This document shows positions 33,024 to 44,083 of a stretch of 64,000 nucleotides of DNA, one piece after another. A program made the position numbers and the translations under genes. The notes beneath the pieces are model-generated. The model was not told where the DNA came from and did not search any database. It saw nothing but the letters and a program-made list of their open reading frames with translations. This stretch comes from Saussurea involucrata. Taxonomy: Eukaryota; Streptophyta; Magnoliopsida; Asterales; Asteraceae. The stretch is taken from positions 32,057,870 to 32,121,869 of the forward strand of contig CM066317.1 in NCBI GenBank assembly GCA_033807775.1. Direction: 5' to 3'. Position 1 is the stretch's first letter. Each line of letters starts with the position of its first letter.

Positions 33024-33972
33024 GGTTTTAAACTCAATAGAGTTATTATTGAGTTTCAGAGTGATTAATTAACAGTTCTGTAGCTATATTTTATCCCAAT
33101 AAGTGGCTTATGAAGCATTGATATGTGATATTGTTCCATCTTTTCTTCATGGAGTTATGCTCTGAATGAATTAACTACATGTAAACCTATGGTATAAAAT
33201 TATGCACCCAGGCTAGTGTTTTGAGGCATAAAATAGATAATTATACATATTCAAATGTTTATAGGTTTGCAAAAACAATTAGTGTTATTGATTCAGATTT
33301 CACACTTCAGGCATTTGTCAATTTACAAAAACAAATACTCTTATTGATTCAACTTCAGATTCAGATTCAGACGTTTCAATTTACAAAAACAAACAGTCTT
33401 GTTGATTCAGATTCAGATTTCAGACTTTAGACGTTACAAAAACAAACAGTCTTACTAATTCTGATTTAAGACTTCAGGACCACCTTTTATAAATCAGAAG
33501 TGAAATAAGGCTTCAGACCTCTTGAAAAACAAACAGCACCCTGAATCTGTGGTCTGGAATTGGAGTTCAAAGTAACTCACTTGGTTCAAATATTGAATTG
33601 ATTTCACACGATTGCGTATTTATTTTATTTGTTACACTTGGTATTATCTGAAACATAATCTTCCAATTTGTCTAAATCACAAATTAGATTGTGTTCACTA
33701 CATGTTTGTGAAGAAGTTGTGTGGATTCTTATTGAATGCTGCAAGTTAGTTGAATTGTAACCAAATCATTCATGATTAGAATGATGGTTTTTAGTCATTA
33801 GACAAGTTCCTTTATGCAACATGATTCGGTAATCAGTTTACGGTGTCACCTATGACCTATGTAATGAGTTTATGCTTACTTCCCTTTATACATATGAATG
33901 TATTAATGATAAAGTTACTTACCCCAACTGTAACTTTTTCGGCTTAAGTGAGATGAACGTGTATATGTATTA
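33024..33972. repeat. Non-genic stretch after ISD11 with a degenerate tandem repeat
   Basis: 33264-33480 holds about four diverged units of roughly 55-62 bp with the phrases TTACAAAAACAAACAGT and TTGATTCAGATT. The rest, presumably old ISD11 3' flank, shows no gene. Confidence 0.6.
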
Positions 33973-34344
33973 GAGCATCTCCAATAGCTTCTCCAAAATG
34001 GAGAAAATGGGGATTTTTAGCTATAATTTTGCTCATATAGTTTCCCCAAAACTATAATGTAGAAAGTATGAGAGAGAAAAAGTTTTTCTCCAAATATGGA
34101 GATAACCCTTAAAAATGATTGATTACTACATGAAAGGACCAATAGAAAACTTTGAATTTTGAAAGTAAATATTTAGAGAGAGAAATAATATTTTAATAGA
34201 TGAATGAAATATTTTATTATTATAATCAATGTTGGGTTCTCCAAAATGGAGAATCTCTTGGAGATGAATGTAATTTTTTTTAGAGATTTTAAAATCAAAT
34301 TTGACTTTTGGTTCTCCATTTTGGAGAATCTGTTGGAGATGCTC
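33973..34344. mobile_element. PIF/Harbinger (Tourist-like) MITE, TTA target duplication
   Basis: 372 bp with terminal inverted repeats GAGCATCTCCAATAG and CTGTTGGAGATGCTC, plus extended internal inversion (CTCCAAAATGGAGAA). It is flanked by TTA at 33970-33972 and 34345-34347. It lies between the ISD11 remains and the CLE gene. Confidence 0.9.
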
Positions 34345-34931
34345 TTATGTACTCATTTCTAAGTGCTAGAATACTAGAACTGGATATGGTGGACAAGAAA
34401 TGCACCAGTTCATGGTGCCACCCAATTCGAATCGAATCAAAACTGACTCGGGAGAAACATTAATGTACTGGTAGGGTAGAGAAGTGTGTTCTAAAGCAGA
34501 AGAAATGACAACCCACATAATAATAGAGTTTTTCAATTGGAATACATGGTTAGCATACTATTAAACTTCATCTTCCTACATATTACATGACTTGTGTTTT
34601 GGGTGATCGGCTTTTTTAACCATTGTAAATTTCTTTTCAAGCAATTTGCCTATCGTTCTTGTGAAAATGTTAAAAATAGTACTATAGTTTGCAAGAATGA
34701 GCGGGTTTAAACAAATTATGGAAATGTAAATAAGAAAAGCCATTTTTGTCCAAACTCTATCATTTTTGCAAAGTGTAGTAATAAGAAGAATGGTTTATTT
34801 GCAATGAAAAGTCAAGTATGGTGAAAAAGTTTGTGCTCTTTTTTTGTGAAGTTCTGCATTAACCTTCAGAGAATTACCAGAAAACATAAGATAAAAGTAT
34901 CATCAACTTTAGCTTAAGATTTACACGAGCT
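34345..34931. other. 3' flank of the CLE gene
   Basis: AT-rich, non-coding. It probably includes the CLE 3' UTR on the minus strand (for example AATAAACC-like words near 34790, reverse complement). Confidence 0.4.
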
Positions 34932-35204
34932 TTAGTTATGAAGAGGGTTGGGCCCACCAGGAACTAGTCTCTTCTCTGTGCCGAATCGTGTACCAATCTC
35001 TTCAGGTAAGATAGGCGGCGGCAGCAGTGGTGGTACTGGCGGTAGTGGTAGATTCTTGTACAGTAATCTGCGGCGGTGGTGGTGGTGGTTGTGGTTGCCT
35101 TCGGGATGGTTCATAGGAGACATTCCTTCTACTTGCAACGCTGCAATGAGGCAGCAAAGGAAGGCGGCCGCCAGAACCCAATGGCCAGAAAATGAGCTTT
35201 TCAT
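34932..35204 (-). CDS. CLE: CLE-family secreted signalling peptide precursor (90 aa)
   Basis: The single-exon frame starts at ATG 35204. It has an N-terminal signal peptide (hydrophobic VLAAAFLCCLIAAL, about residues 9-22, cut near residue 27). A variable His/Arg-rich middle (HHHHRRR) and a proline-rich stretch follow, and the protein ends in the 12-residue CLE motif RLVPGGPNPLHN (residues 79-90). CLE peptides are cut from the secreted precursor, hydroxylated and arabinosylated on the central prolines, and perceived by CLV1/BAM-type receptor kinases. The motif is closest to the CLE9/CLE10/CLE13 type by memory. Position 5 is Gly rather than the usual Ser. Length and lack of introns are typical. 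Which organ it acts in cannot be told. Confidence 0.93.
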   Translation of the reverse strand: MKSSFSGHWVLAAAFLCCLIAALQVEGMSPMNHPEGNHNHHHHRRRLLYKNLPLPPVPPLLPPPILPEEIGTRFGTEKRLVPGGPNPLHN

Positions 35205-35761
35205 GGTGGTTGCAGTAGCAATTGGTGGTGGTGTCTGGGACTAATATGTATGAGCAAGATAGCCATAAATAACTTCATTGGGTTGTTATTTGCATAAATG
35301 CTTATAATGAATGAATCCCTTATGGTTTGGTAGGAAAATGTGGTTCTTTTTCTTAAGGTTTTTAGTACTTTTAACATTTTGGGATCCATGGAATTTGTAT
35401 ATAGTTCCAAAGAGGTTATGGTCCAAAGCTTCCCAAAATATGTTTGGTTTAGAATGGTATTCCTTCAGGTTATTCAATGCATATACAGAATTCTTTATAT
35501 ATATATATATATATTGTAATCTTTTTCTGGGTTGCTGAAACCAGTAGTTGTATTGTACATGATGATGTAACATGGCAGATGAAATGTACAAGTCCTTATG
35601 CAGAATGTACAAGTAGGAAATCTAGTCCTTGCTATGGTGCAGGTGTAGCTAAGTGCAGGTTTGTTGACAGACAGTTCATAGTGTCAAAGTGATAGCATTT
35701 ATGGGTAATGTAATGCCAGCCTTATGGTTTTCTAAAGATGGAAATAAGGCCACCATTTTTC
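35205..35761 (-). promoter_or_regulatory. CLE upstream region with candidate TATA box
   Basis: On the minus strand a TTATTTATGG box (reverse complement of about 35262-35271) lies about 60 bp upstream of the start codon, a plausible TATA position. The rest is AT-rich with a (TA)n run at 35500-35518. An imperfect TGTACAAGT duplication lies near 35587-35617. Assignment is by position only. Confidence 0.35.
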
Positions 35762-36773
35762 TAGGGATGGTAACTGTATGAAATCTTCCGTAAATCTTAT
35801 CGGTTTCGTCACATCGAGGGATCTTCCAGCAGGCTCGTTTTGCTTGCAAATTGTGGTTCTTGCTACAACAATGTTGTTGAGAATCATCGTTTGCGAATGT
35901 TTGTTGTGTAGATGAGTGGTTGGACTTTTAGTATATCGAGCTGGTTTATGGGTGTTAACGAGTTGAGTCGAATGATAGGTTGTTTGGACTAGGCTCGAAC
36001 CCGAATATTTTTTTTTCAAAACAATGATCGAGATTGATGCTCGTTTAATCATTTTGAGTTGCATATTATGACATACAAATTCAAGTTTTATAAGTTTATT
36101 GATAGGCTCAAACTTGAGATCGATTAACTTGTTTATTGGCACATTTGGATTCTATAATTTATGAAAATGTATGGCTCGAAAAAGATGTATGCTTTTATGG
36201 CTTGACTCAGATATAAATTTTTTATTAAATTTTCAAACAAGCCAGGTCAAATATTGGTTTTATTGAACTCGTCTTATTAAATTAAAAGAGTTATATTCGT
36301 GTTTAAAGAAACCGTAACTTAAATCGTTTTATTTTTCCCATATAGTTGACGAGTCAAGTACTAGGTTGTGTTTGGGTTCGATTCAAAAAAATAATATTAA
36401 GTTCAAACTCTTTTTTTTTTTTTTTTTAAGTTTGAGCTCGATTACTTTTTAATGTTTGAACCCGAGCTCGATGCTCATTTAACAAATTTTAACTACATAT
36501 TATGACATACAAATACAAGTTTTATAAACTTCTTATGCTCCCACACTTGAAATTAATTAACTCGTTTATTGACCCAAGCTTGATACTTTTATAATTTTAT
36601 GTTTTAGTTATATATGATTTATAAACATATAGCCATGTTTGACTCGAAAAAATGTATGGTTGTATAGCTCGCTTGGACTCGAAAATTTTAATTAAGCTTT
36701 CGAACGAGCCACGTCAAACATTGGTATTATAGTATTTCGAGTCTAAGATCCACCCGAGCCATTTTCACCCCTA
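35762..36773. mobile_element. Probable hAT-like element rich in GAGCTCGA/CTCGAACCC motifs
   Basis: The ends are TAGGGATGGTAAC (left) and GAGCCATTTTCACCCCTA (right), resembling TAGGGGTG hAT termini. The flanks CATTTTTC and ATTTTGTC match at only 5 of 8 positions. The interior holds a direct repeat of about 110-170 bp (about 35984-36155 and 36430-36580, sharing GCATATTATGACATACAAAT-like words). No protein is encoded. Boundaries are tentative. Confidence 0.45.
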
Positions 36774-36949
36774 ATTTTGTCGACCTATAACAAAACCAAA
36801 TAAACCACAAGTCTAGAACACATTTTTTGTTATTGACAAAGTTTCTGTTCGATTAATGAGTCGAATGTAGAGAAACAATAAATGCAATACTAAAGTCCGA
36901 TAAGAAAATTCCAATGTCATATCGTCAAGTGAAACTCGAGTCATTCGAT

Positions 36950-38838
36950 CTATTTTCCAAGCAAACGTCGAGTACGTTGATTAGCACCTCTAACTCGAAA
37001 GTTGAGCTCATCAACATCATCTTGAAGAGGATCAAGAGCTTTGTTTTGCCTGCAAAATTCCCAATTTTTTTTCTAAGAAACCAAGTAAAAAAACACAAAA
37101 TTCACAACAAAACCCCCCGAAAATACCAACCTTTCGATCTCTGAACCCATGTCAACCGCCATTTCTTTAAGTTCCCCGAGTATGTTACTCAAATCCGAGA
37201 GGGCATCATCTTGCTTGCTTTTCTCGTACTATTATCGTCACAAAATGATTTTTCAGAACTTCATAACCATATTTAGTTATTTACTTCACAATAAGCTTAT
37301 AAATTGAAGCAACAAATTAAACCTTTGCATACCTCAACTTTCTGCATTGCGTTCGTGGGTTCAGGGGGCGGGGTTTTTGAATGCCCCTGCCCCTTAGTCG
37401 GGGTAGTTGTAAGTCCCAGTTTTTCTCTTTGTTCCAAATGGGCACCCTTTCGTAGAGCAGGATCATCTGAAAGAAAATCATCAAACGTCAATCTAACGGC
37501 CCAAATTGCACAACTTACAAAACGGTCATGAAACAACGTCTAAGATTACAAGTATTCCATCTGAAAAAAACCATCAAACCTCTTGTGATCATCGGGCCCT
37601 TTATCGTGTGACCCTTCTTAGGCTTCCACGTCCTTGAGAAAATGCCCCCGAGACTTCCCAAAAGCTTCTCGCCCTGCACCGCAAATCGTAACATCAGAAT
37701 CCCGCTTCACGTTATGAGCAATTCGATTGGCTAAACATACACCAACGTAGACCTGGCAAAAACTGACACGACACGCTAACCCGACACGAACTTGACACGA
37801 AATAAACGGGTTTGGGACCCGTTTAAGTAAACGGGTTGACACGACACGACATGAAAATTAAACGCGTAAGGTCAGGGTCAGAAATTTCAACTCGAAAATG
37901 ACCCGAATAATCCATTTATATATACATATATAATAAGTTTTCTTTTTAATTCTTTGGATCTTTAATGCTCTGGATTTGGTTAGAATTTATAAGTTAGAAT
38001 TATAAAATTTGAATTTCTAATGCTTTCATTTGAATTTGTAATTTTTACGATTTTTTATTTTTAATTTTATAAATGTTAAACGGGTTAAATGGGTTAGCGG
38101 GTCAGACGGGTTAGCACGTTTAATAGTTAAGAGGATAAACGGGTTAGGCGGGTTGTGTTCGGGTTGGGATTTACTGACCCATTTATTAAACGGGTCAGGT
38201 TAGGGTTAGGCACTCTCAACTCGTTTAAGTTTGAACCCGACACGACACGACTAGTTTGCCAGGTCTACACCAACGTATAATATGATAGGGTTCCACATAT
38301 TCTGATAAAACCAATGACATTGAATAAAAAAAAAGATGAATACCCGGCTAAGATCCTGCTCAATATCGGCTGCAGTCATGTGGGTCCTAGTGATCTGCTC
38401 ACCCTGTTGGTGCAACGTGATCATGGTCTTGGTGGCGTCTTCTCTTATGTTTTCCGCAATCTTTAAGGCACTGTTAACAGTTTTTGTAGTCTCTTCAGCT
38501 TTATACGCAGCGTACTCTTGCAATTCTTGCACATCTTGGTTCTCTATTCCACCAGAATCAACAAAATCATTCTTGTATTTGTTTCTTGATGCGTAACTGA
38601 GTTTGTAACCAGATGAACCCGCGGTCCCTTTAACCTCATCATCGTCGAAAAGACTGGCTCTTGAATCTGGAGTCAGTACAGCGGGTTCGGATGAGGTTCT
38701 TCTGGTCTGGTTTAGGGTTGACTTTTTGTCAAACTCGTCATCAGAATCGAATGGATTCGGTGCATGATGATTAGGGTCAACTGCATTGTTTTTGCCAGTT
38801 CTATGGAGATGGAGATGAGGTTTCTTGATCCCAAACAT
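36950..38838 (-). CDS. SNAP33: SNAP33-type Qb+Qc SNARE, five coding exons, 306 aa
   Basis: Exons on the minus strand: 38838-38344, 37673-37580, 37466-37333, 37228-37131 and 37049-36950. All have GT-AG borders and phases that keep one frame of 306 codons plus TAG (36950-36952). The product starts MFGIKKPHLHLHR and has an acidic, Ser-rich N-terminus. The Qb SNARE helix spans about residues 105-165 (VQELQEYAAYKAEETTK, with HQQGEQITRTH). A linker (GEKLLGSLGGIFSRTWKPKK, HLEQREKLGL) leads to the Qc helix, about 245-306, ending RTRRLLGK. This matches plant SNAP-25 homologues (SNAP33/29/30), soluble t-SNAREs that pair with syntaxins such as KNOLLE or SYP121 at the cell plate and plasma membrane. The length fits (about 300 aa). 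A hAT lies in intron 1 without touching splice sites. The gene appears intact. Confidence 0.95.
37748..38267. mobile_element. hAT MITE in SNAP33 intron 1, perfect 8 bp target duplication
   Basis: 520 bp with termini TAGACCTGGCAAA and TTTGCCAGGTCTA. It is flanked by CACCAACG at 37740-37747 and 38268-38275. The arms carry many CCCGACACGACACG and AACGGGTTA(A/G) units in inverted orientation. It is non-coding and recent enough for an exact duplication. Confidence 0.93.
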
Positions 38839-39761
38839 GTTGAATCTCGATAGATTTTGCAGGGTTTGATTAATTTTGAGTTAAAATCTGCAGCAAGTTA
38901 ACAAGGCTCCTGTAAAACAAGAATGTGATTGCAAATTAGATGGTGGTTTTGAAATCATCATTTTTGTTCTGATGGCTTGTTTTTATAAAGATCATGGTTT
39001 TCGTTTCCTATTCTTACATGAACGATGGTTTGAATGCAACGAAAATTACATTTTAAAATGGCGAAAACGGTGAATTTTGACTTTTTTTTTCTCTCTTCTG
39101 GTGATAACTTATTGACCCTAAATTTCCAAACTAAGTGCACCCAATCCTTAATTGCTCTACTTAATCAAAGATTAGTTAATCAAACATCAAGAACAACAAA
39201 TCTTTGGGGGTAAAACAGAACAAAATCAAGATTTCCCAATTCATTTTAGGTCATTCTCATCAACCAAACACTAGTAAGTAAATCAAAGCAAAACCAAACA
39301 AACCCCACATGAATTAAACACAAATATAGCAAGAACACTTTCCAGAAACTGATTATATGCAATTACATATGATATGGGTATGTTCTAGAAGTTGAACTTC
39401 AAAAAACCTAAACCACAAGAAAACCCCAAATCATGGGGGATAAAGTATAAACCCTAAGATTACTCAACAAGGAGATAAAACCCATATGAAATTAAGAACA
39501 TATACAGCAATTAACATTTCCCAGAAACTGATTGGATGGTTACGAGATGGGTGTGTTCTAAAACTTGAAATCTAAACTAAAAAAACACATGAAAATATAT
39601 TAAATTGGGGAATTTGGAGAGAGAAGTAGTACCTGAGATTCTTGAAGAACTAGAAATTCTTGGATTTGGGAGATGTAAGAGAAGATGTGGTGTTGGAGGC
39701 GGCCAAAGAGATGATACCTAAATTGAATGCGATTGCAATGGGAGAAAGGGGATATAAAGCA
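38839..39761 (-). promoter_or_regulatory. SNAP33 5' UTR (two exons, one intron) and TATA box
   Basis: Upstream of the ATG, 38839-38909 is the second UTR exon, entered through an acceptor TTTTACAG (reverse complement of 38910-38917). The first UTR exon starts beyond a donor at 39631-39632 (CTCAG|GTACTA) and runs to about 39725. A TTTATATCC box lies at about 39750-39757 (reverse complement), placing the start near 39720. A 5' UTR intron of about 720 bp is inferred from splice-site quality only. Confidence 0.55.
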
Positions 39762-39974
39762 ATTTGCCAAATGGTTTGAAGAAAAAGTCTTATGTTGAAT
39801 AAGTGGGATGGGAAGGGAGTAAGATCGTGATTGATGTCTGGAAGAATTGAACAGATCAAAGGGGAGATGCCATGGAAGAAAGGACAAACGCGTAAGATGA
39901 TGGACTTGGTTTTGAATTCAAATCATCTTTGATCTAGACAGCAAAAAAGCAGATTAAATTAAAAGAAGGGCATT
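39762..39974. other. SNAP33 upstream flank
   Basis: Non-coding, probably distal promoter. Nothing specific is recognised. Confidence 0.4.
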
Positions 39975-40397
39975 GCTACTGGCATTGACTTTTTAAAATC
40001 CCATATCAGCTCTGCAATAACACATTTCACATACATGCAAGGCTAAATTCTTTTATAAAGTAATAAATTATGATAAAATAATATAAATGATTATAATATA
40101 AATAATTATAATATAACTAATAAATTAATCATAAAATATAGATGGATTAAAAAAATATTAATAATGTTCAAATAATCTAATAAATAAATTAAATTTAATA
40201 AACATATTAATAATTAATGTTTAAATAAACAAACTAACAAATTAATTAAATTAAAAAATGCTATTGTTTAATATATTTATTTTGTGAAAAGACTTTCTAA
40301 TTTAGAAAGATTAGGTTGGTCTTGCAAGGCTTTGCAAGTCATATGACATGCCATGTCATATTGCAAGGGGTCTTGCAAGACTTGTGTGGATGCTCTA
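39975..40397. mobile_element. PIF/Harbinger-type MITE, right end clear, left end eroded
   Basis: The right end, TTGTGTGGATGCTC before TAA, is the inverse of the GAGCATCCACAC terminus at 11341. The neighbouring TTGCAAG and GTCATATGACATG words are also shared with that element. The left terminus near 39975 (GGGCATTGC) is poorly preserved, so the start is approximate. Confidence 0.5.
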
Positions 40398-40471
40398 AGA
40401 TGCGTTGAATGTATTGGAAATTGAAACTATCAACTCATCAAATCAACCACATAATATATTCTATTTTATTA

Positions 40472-41470
40472 GGGTGCGTTTGGTACGCAGACAGGACAGG
40501 ACGGGACAGGACATGACATAACAGGACATGACAGTTGTTCAGTGTTTGGTAAAACATAAATAGGACTGGACTGGAAAGAACAAGACCGGTTAAATGACCA
40601 ATTTACCCCTAATGATTTGTTTAGTGTCTTTTTACCAAAATCATAGAGAATCACAAACAAAGAATTATGTATTGCAGCAAGAAAAATCATAGATAATTAC
40701 AAACAAAAAATCATGAACTGGACCAAAAATCATAGAGAATCACATACAAAAAATCATGTATTGCAGCAAGAAAAATCACAAAGGATCACAAACATATCAA
40801 GACCCAAATCAGTTCCAAATAATAGATTCCAAAAATCAGTTCCAAAGAATAGTTACCTGAAAATTTGGTTGGGAAGAAGATGGTGATGGAAAATGTTGGG
40901 AAGCTCTCATGGAAGTTGCAGGTCCTACTCTTTCCCAAATAAGTTCCCTTTTCCATACAAAATAACCTACTCTTTCTCTTTTTGGTTTATCTATTTAGAT
41001 AACAGGAACCAAGGTTGCAAGTTGCAGGTCCAAGTAGAGATCGAATATTTAGGGTTTCGATTCCAGATTTAGGTTCGAGATGGAGGGATCGATTTTGATG
41101 AGAGCATCCATGAGAAGATCGATTTTGATGGACATGTCGATTTATGGGGGAACATACCGATTTTGATGGACATATCGATTTTGATGAGAGCATGAGAGAT
41201 CGATTTTGATGAGAGCATCCATGAGAAGATTTCGATTATCAGGAGAGTAGTGAAAGAGGCGAAGAAGATGACAAGAAAAAGAGCTATGAATGAGGGTATA
41301 ATGGTCATAGAGTTCTTGTTCCACTTAGTTCCAGGGGTAAGGAGAGGACACGCGTGTCCCATGGTTGTCCAAGTTAGTTCCATCTTGTTCCACATATGGT
41401 CACACCAAACATGGGACAAGTGTGTTCTGTTCTGTTCTATTCCACCCTGTCCACCATACCAAACGCACCC
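40472..41470. mobile_element. PIF/Harbinger-type element with GGGTGCGTTTGGTA ends, TTA duplication
   Basis: Inverted ends GGGTGCGTTTGGTA and TACCAAACGCACCC are flanked by TTA (40469-40471 and 41471-41473). The match extends to TTATTA on both sides. The arms contain GGACAGGACGGGACAGG runs. 41080-41235 has tandem copies of GATCGATTTTGATG(A/G) with GAGCATCCATGAGAAGA. No transposase, so it is non-autonomous. Confidence 0.8.
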
Positions 41471-41480
41471 TTATTAATGG

Positions 41481-41556
<76 letters not shown>
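41481..41556. repeat. (TA)n microsatellite
   Basis: About 75 bp of nearly pure TA between the PIF element and the MULE. Open frames reading Ile-Tyr repeats here are artefacts. Confidence 0.95.
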
Positions 41557-41557
<1 letters not shown>

Positions 41558-41559
41558 TC

Positions 41560-42833
41560 GAGTAAATTACATGAATGGTCCCTGTGGTTTGGTCCAAATC
41601 TGGATTTGGTCCCTATTTTGAAAAAAGTACACCAAACATCACTGTGGTTGTCATTTTGTTATGGATCCAGTCCCTGCCCCTAACCCCGTTTCTTTTTCAT
41701 CCGTTAAGTCGAACACGTGTGTGGCATGTGAGGGGTAAAAAGTAATTTTTTTCTTTTTATTCTAATTTACCATTTTTCTCAAAACTATAAGGACCAAATA
41801 TGTAATTGACTCAAAATCTAATATCATAACTCTCAATCTTTGAAACCCAGATCAAAACCTAAATCAAAAACCCAAATCAAAACCTAAATCAAAAATCCAA
41901 ATCAAACATCAGCTCCAGGTTACAGATCTGCTTATAGAGGTCGAGAGAGTTGGGTAAACCACATGGGAGAAGGCGTCGATTCATCGGCGATCTGGGTTTC
42001 ATCGATTTCATCGGCGAAGGCGTCGATATCATCGGCGATTGGGTAAACCAAAGGAGCACCGGAAGAAGGTGCCTGGCGTTGGAGATGGAGGTAGTTTGAA
42101 GGTGGAGCTCGATTTCATCGACGATCTGGGTTTCAACCGTCGAAGATACCAGCCATTCTCCGATCTCGACCGTCGGAGACCACCGTCCCCAGATCTTGAT
42201 TTGGTTTTCCGTCGTCTTTCCAAGCCCTCACCTGGTTCTCCGTTGTAGCAGATCCATCACCACAGAAGTTGAAGCAGATTCGTTGAAGCCCTCGCCTGTT
42301 TTCTGTGGTTTTTGATTTCGATCCAGTTTTGCAACGAGTTCATCAATTGCCACATATTTCACCAAGTTTATCAATAGGATTTGTTTCAATAGAATATTCT
42401 TATTGGGTTCATGAATTTGATCTGATATGGACTATGAATATGGATTTGTAATTTTGAATTCAATTATACTTATTAGGTTCTGGATCTGGGTTGATTTGTT
42501 GTGTTCAATTATGTTTAACGTGTGATCTAAGTATACGGTGACAGAATATATGGTGGTGGCCGGAGAAGATGACCGGAGAAAGGAAAAGGGTGGGTATCTC
42601 ACCGGAGAAGACAAAAAAATGGTAAATTAGAGTGAAAAGAAAAAATGACTATTTTACCCCTCACATGCCACACACGTGTTCGAATTAACGGATGAAAAAG
42701 AAACATAGTTAGGGGCAGGGACTGGATCCATAACAAAATGACAACCACAGTGATGTTTGGTGTACTTTTTTTCAAAATAGGGACCAAATCCAGATTTGGA
42801 CCAAACCACAGGGACCATTCGTGTAATTTACTC
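41560..42833. mobile_element. Pack-MULE-like element, perfect 9 bp target duplication
   Basis: The ends GAGTAAATTACATGAATGG and its inverse belong to long terminal repeats of roughly 190 bp. The target duplication TATATTCTC is exact (41551-41559 and 42834-42842). The interior (41930-42310) is GC-richer and gene-like (repeated GGCGATCTGGGTTTCATCGA and CGTCGGAGACC blocks), suggesting captured DNA of unknown origin. No transposase. Confidence 0.88.
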
Positions 42834-42900
42834 TATATTCTCTTATACACATTATATATTATTTGTATTATTATTACATATAACTTCTTATTAATAATTA

Positions 42901-43249
42901 GAGTAAATTACACGTTTGGTCCTTGTGGTACACACTTTCTACCCATAGTAGTCCCTAAAACAAAATATTTATGCAAAAGCCCCTGTGGTACGTATTTTCG
43001 CACCCTTTTGGTCCCTCCCTCTAACAAACTCAGTTAACCTTGTTAACTCACAAGGGTATTTTGGTCATTTTATCATTATTTTGTCTTTTTCTAGTTTTTT
43101 TTTAACGGCAAGTTAACACACACACGTTCCCGGGGTATCCGGGCTCCCACTTAAGGGCGTACCACAGGGGCCTTTTGCGTAATTATTTTGTTTTAGGGAC
43201 TAATATGGGTAGAAAGTGTGTACCACAGGGACAAACGTGTAATTTACTC
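42901..43249. mobile_element. MULE MITE of the GAGTAAATTAC family, perfect 9 bp target duplication
   Basis: 349 bp made almost entirely of the two terminal inverted repeats (GAGTAAATTACACGTTTGG and inverse). It is flanked by TAATAATTA at 42892-42900 and 43250-43258. It is the smallest of three family members here. Confidence 0.92.
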
Positions 43250-43826
43250 TAATAATTATTAATAAATACATATATCTTATATATTATGAGTTTTTACGAT
43301 ATATCATATTATATAATATATTATCTATATTACACTACACACACATATATATATATATATATGAATATTATGATTTTTTATTTGTTTTATTGTGTGGATA
43401 TACATCTATATTATATATATACTAGAAGTATAATCGCACAATGCAGCGCGATATATCTCGATTTTAATGTTTTAATTTATTTTAATGTGTGATTTTGAGA
43501 AAACGGTTATGTTTTTTTTTATAATTTTGTTTAACGAATGACGCGTTTTAAGAAGTTCGTGATTTTAGGATTTGAAAATGGTTAGAAAAAAGTATTAATC
43601 AAGTAATCTATACTATCTTATAATACATTTAACCCCAAAACTCTTAAAAACAACTTTTAATGCATATGGTACTCTCAATTTATGCATAACTACTTAAATT
43701 TAAGAGTCAGAAGCCTCTCTCTCTCTCTCTCCAACTTTTAACCCCCTCTCCGTCTTCCCAAGAACCACCTCTTAGACCATCCGTAGCGCAAGGCGGGCTT
43801 GAGCCCGGGCTTGTGCGGGTTCGTTC

Positions 43827-43851
43827 GGGGGGGGGGGGGGGGGGGGGGGGG
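43827..43851. repeat. Run of 25 G residues
   Basis: An uninterrupted G tract lies in the terminal region of the ORF1-type PIF element, between TCGTTC and CTCGGGC. It could form a G-quadruplex, or be an assembly or sequencing artefact of a homopolymer. Confidence 0.95.
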
Positions 43852-44083
43852 CTCGGGCTCACGGCGGGCTTCCAGCCCCGGGTTCCCCAACCCGATTCAT
43901 CCCGATGATTTTTTTTTTAAATTTTGAAAATAATAAACTCCAACGGCTATGTAATTTTATTTTATTTTTAATTTTTTTTTCAATTTAATCACACTATATA
44001 TATATATATATATATTAACCCAAACCTCTTATTTTTTCACACCAAAATCTCTTAAATTCTCTCAAACTCTCTCAAATTTCATC

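Noticed and set aside
33264..33480. CRISPR-like spaced repeat
   Set aside because: Units are degenerate, unequal and in a plant nuclear context; no CRISPR structure exists here or elsewhere in the window.
34948..35244. Gly-rich 98-codon plus-strand frame over the CLE gene
   Set aside because: Antisense of the His/Pro-rich CLE precursor; the minus-strand frame has a signal peptide and a CLE motif.
41365..41683. Open frames reading long Ile-Tyr repeats
   Set aside because: They are translations of the (TA)n microsatellite on both strands, not proteins.
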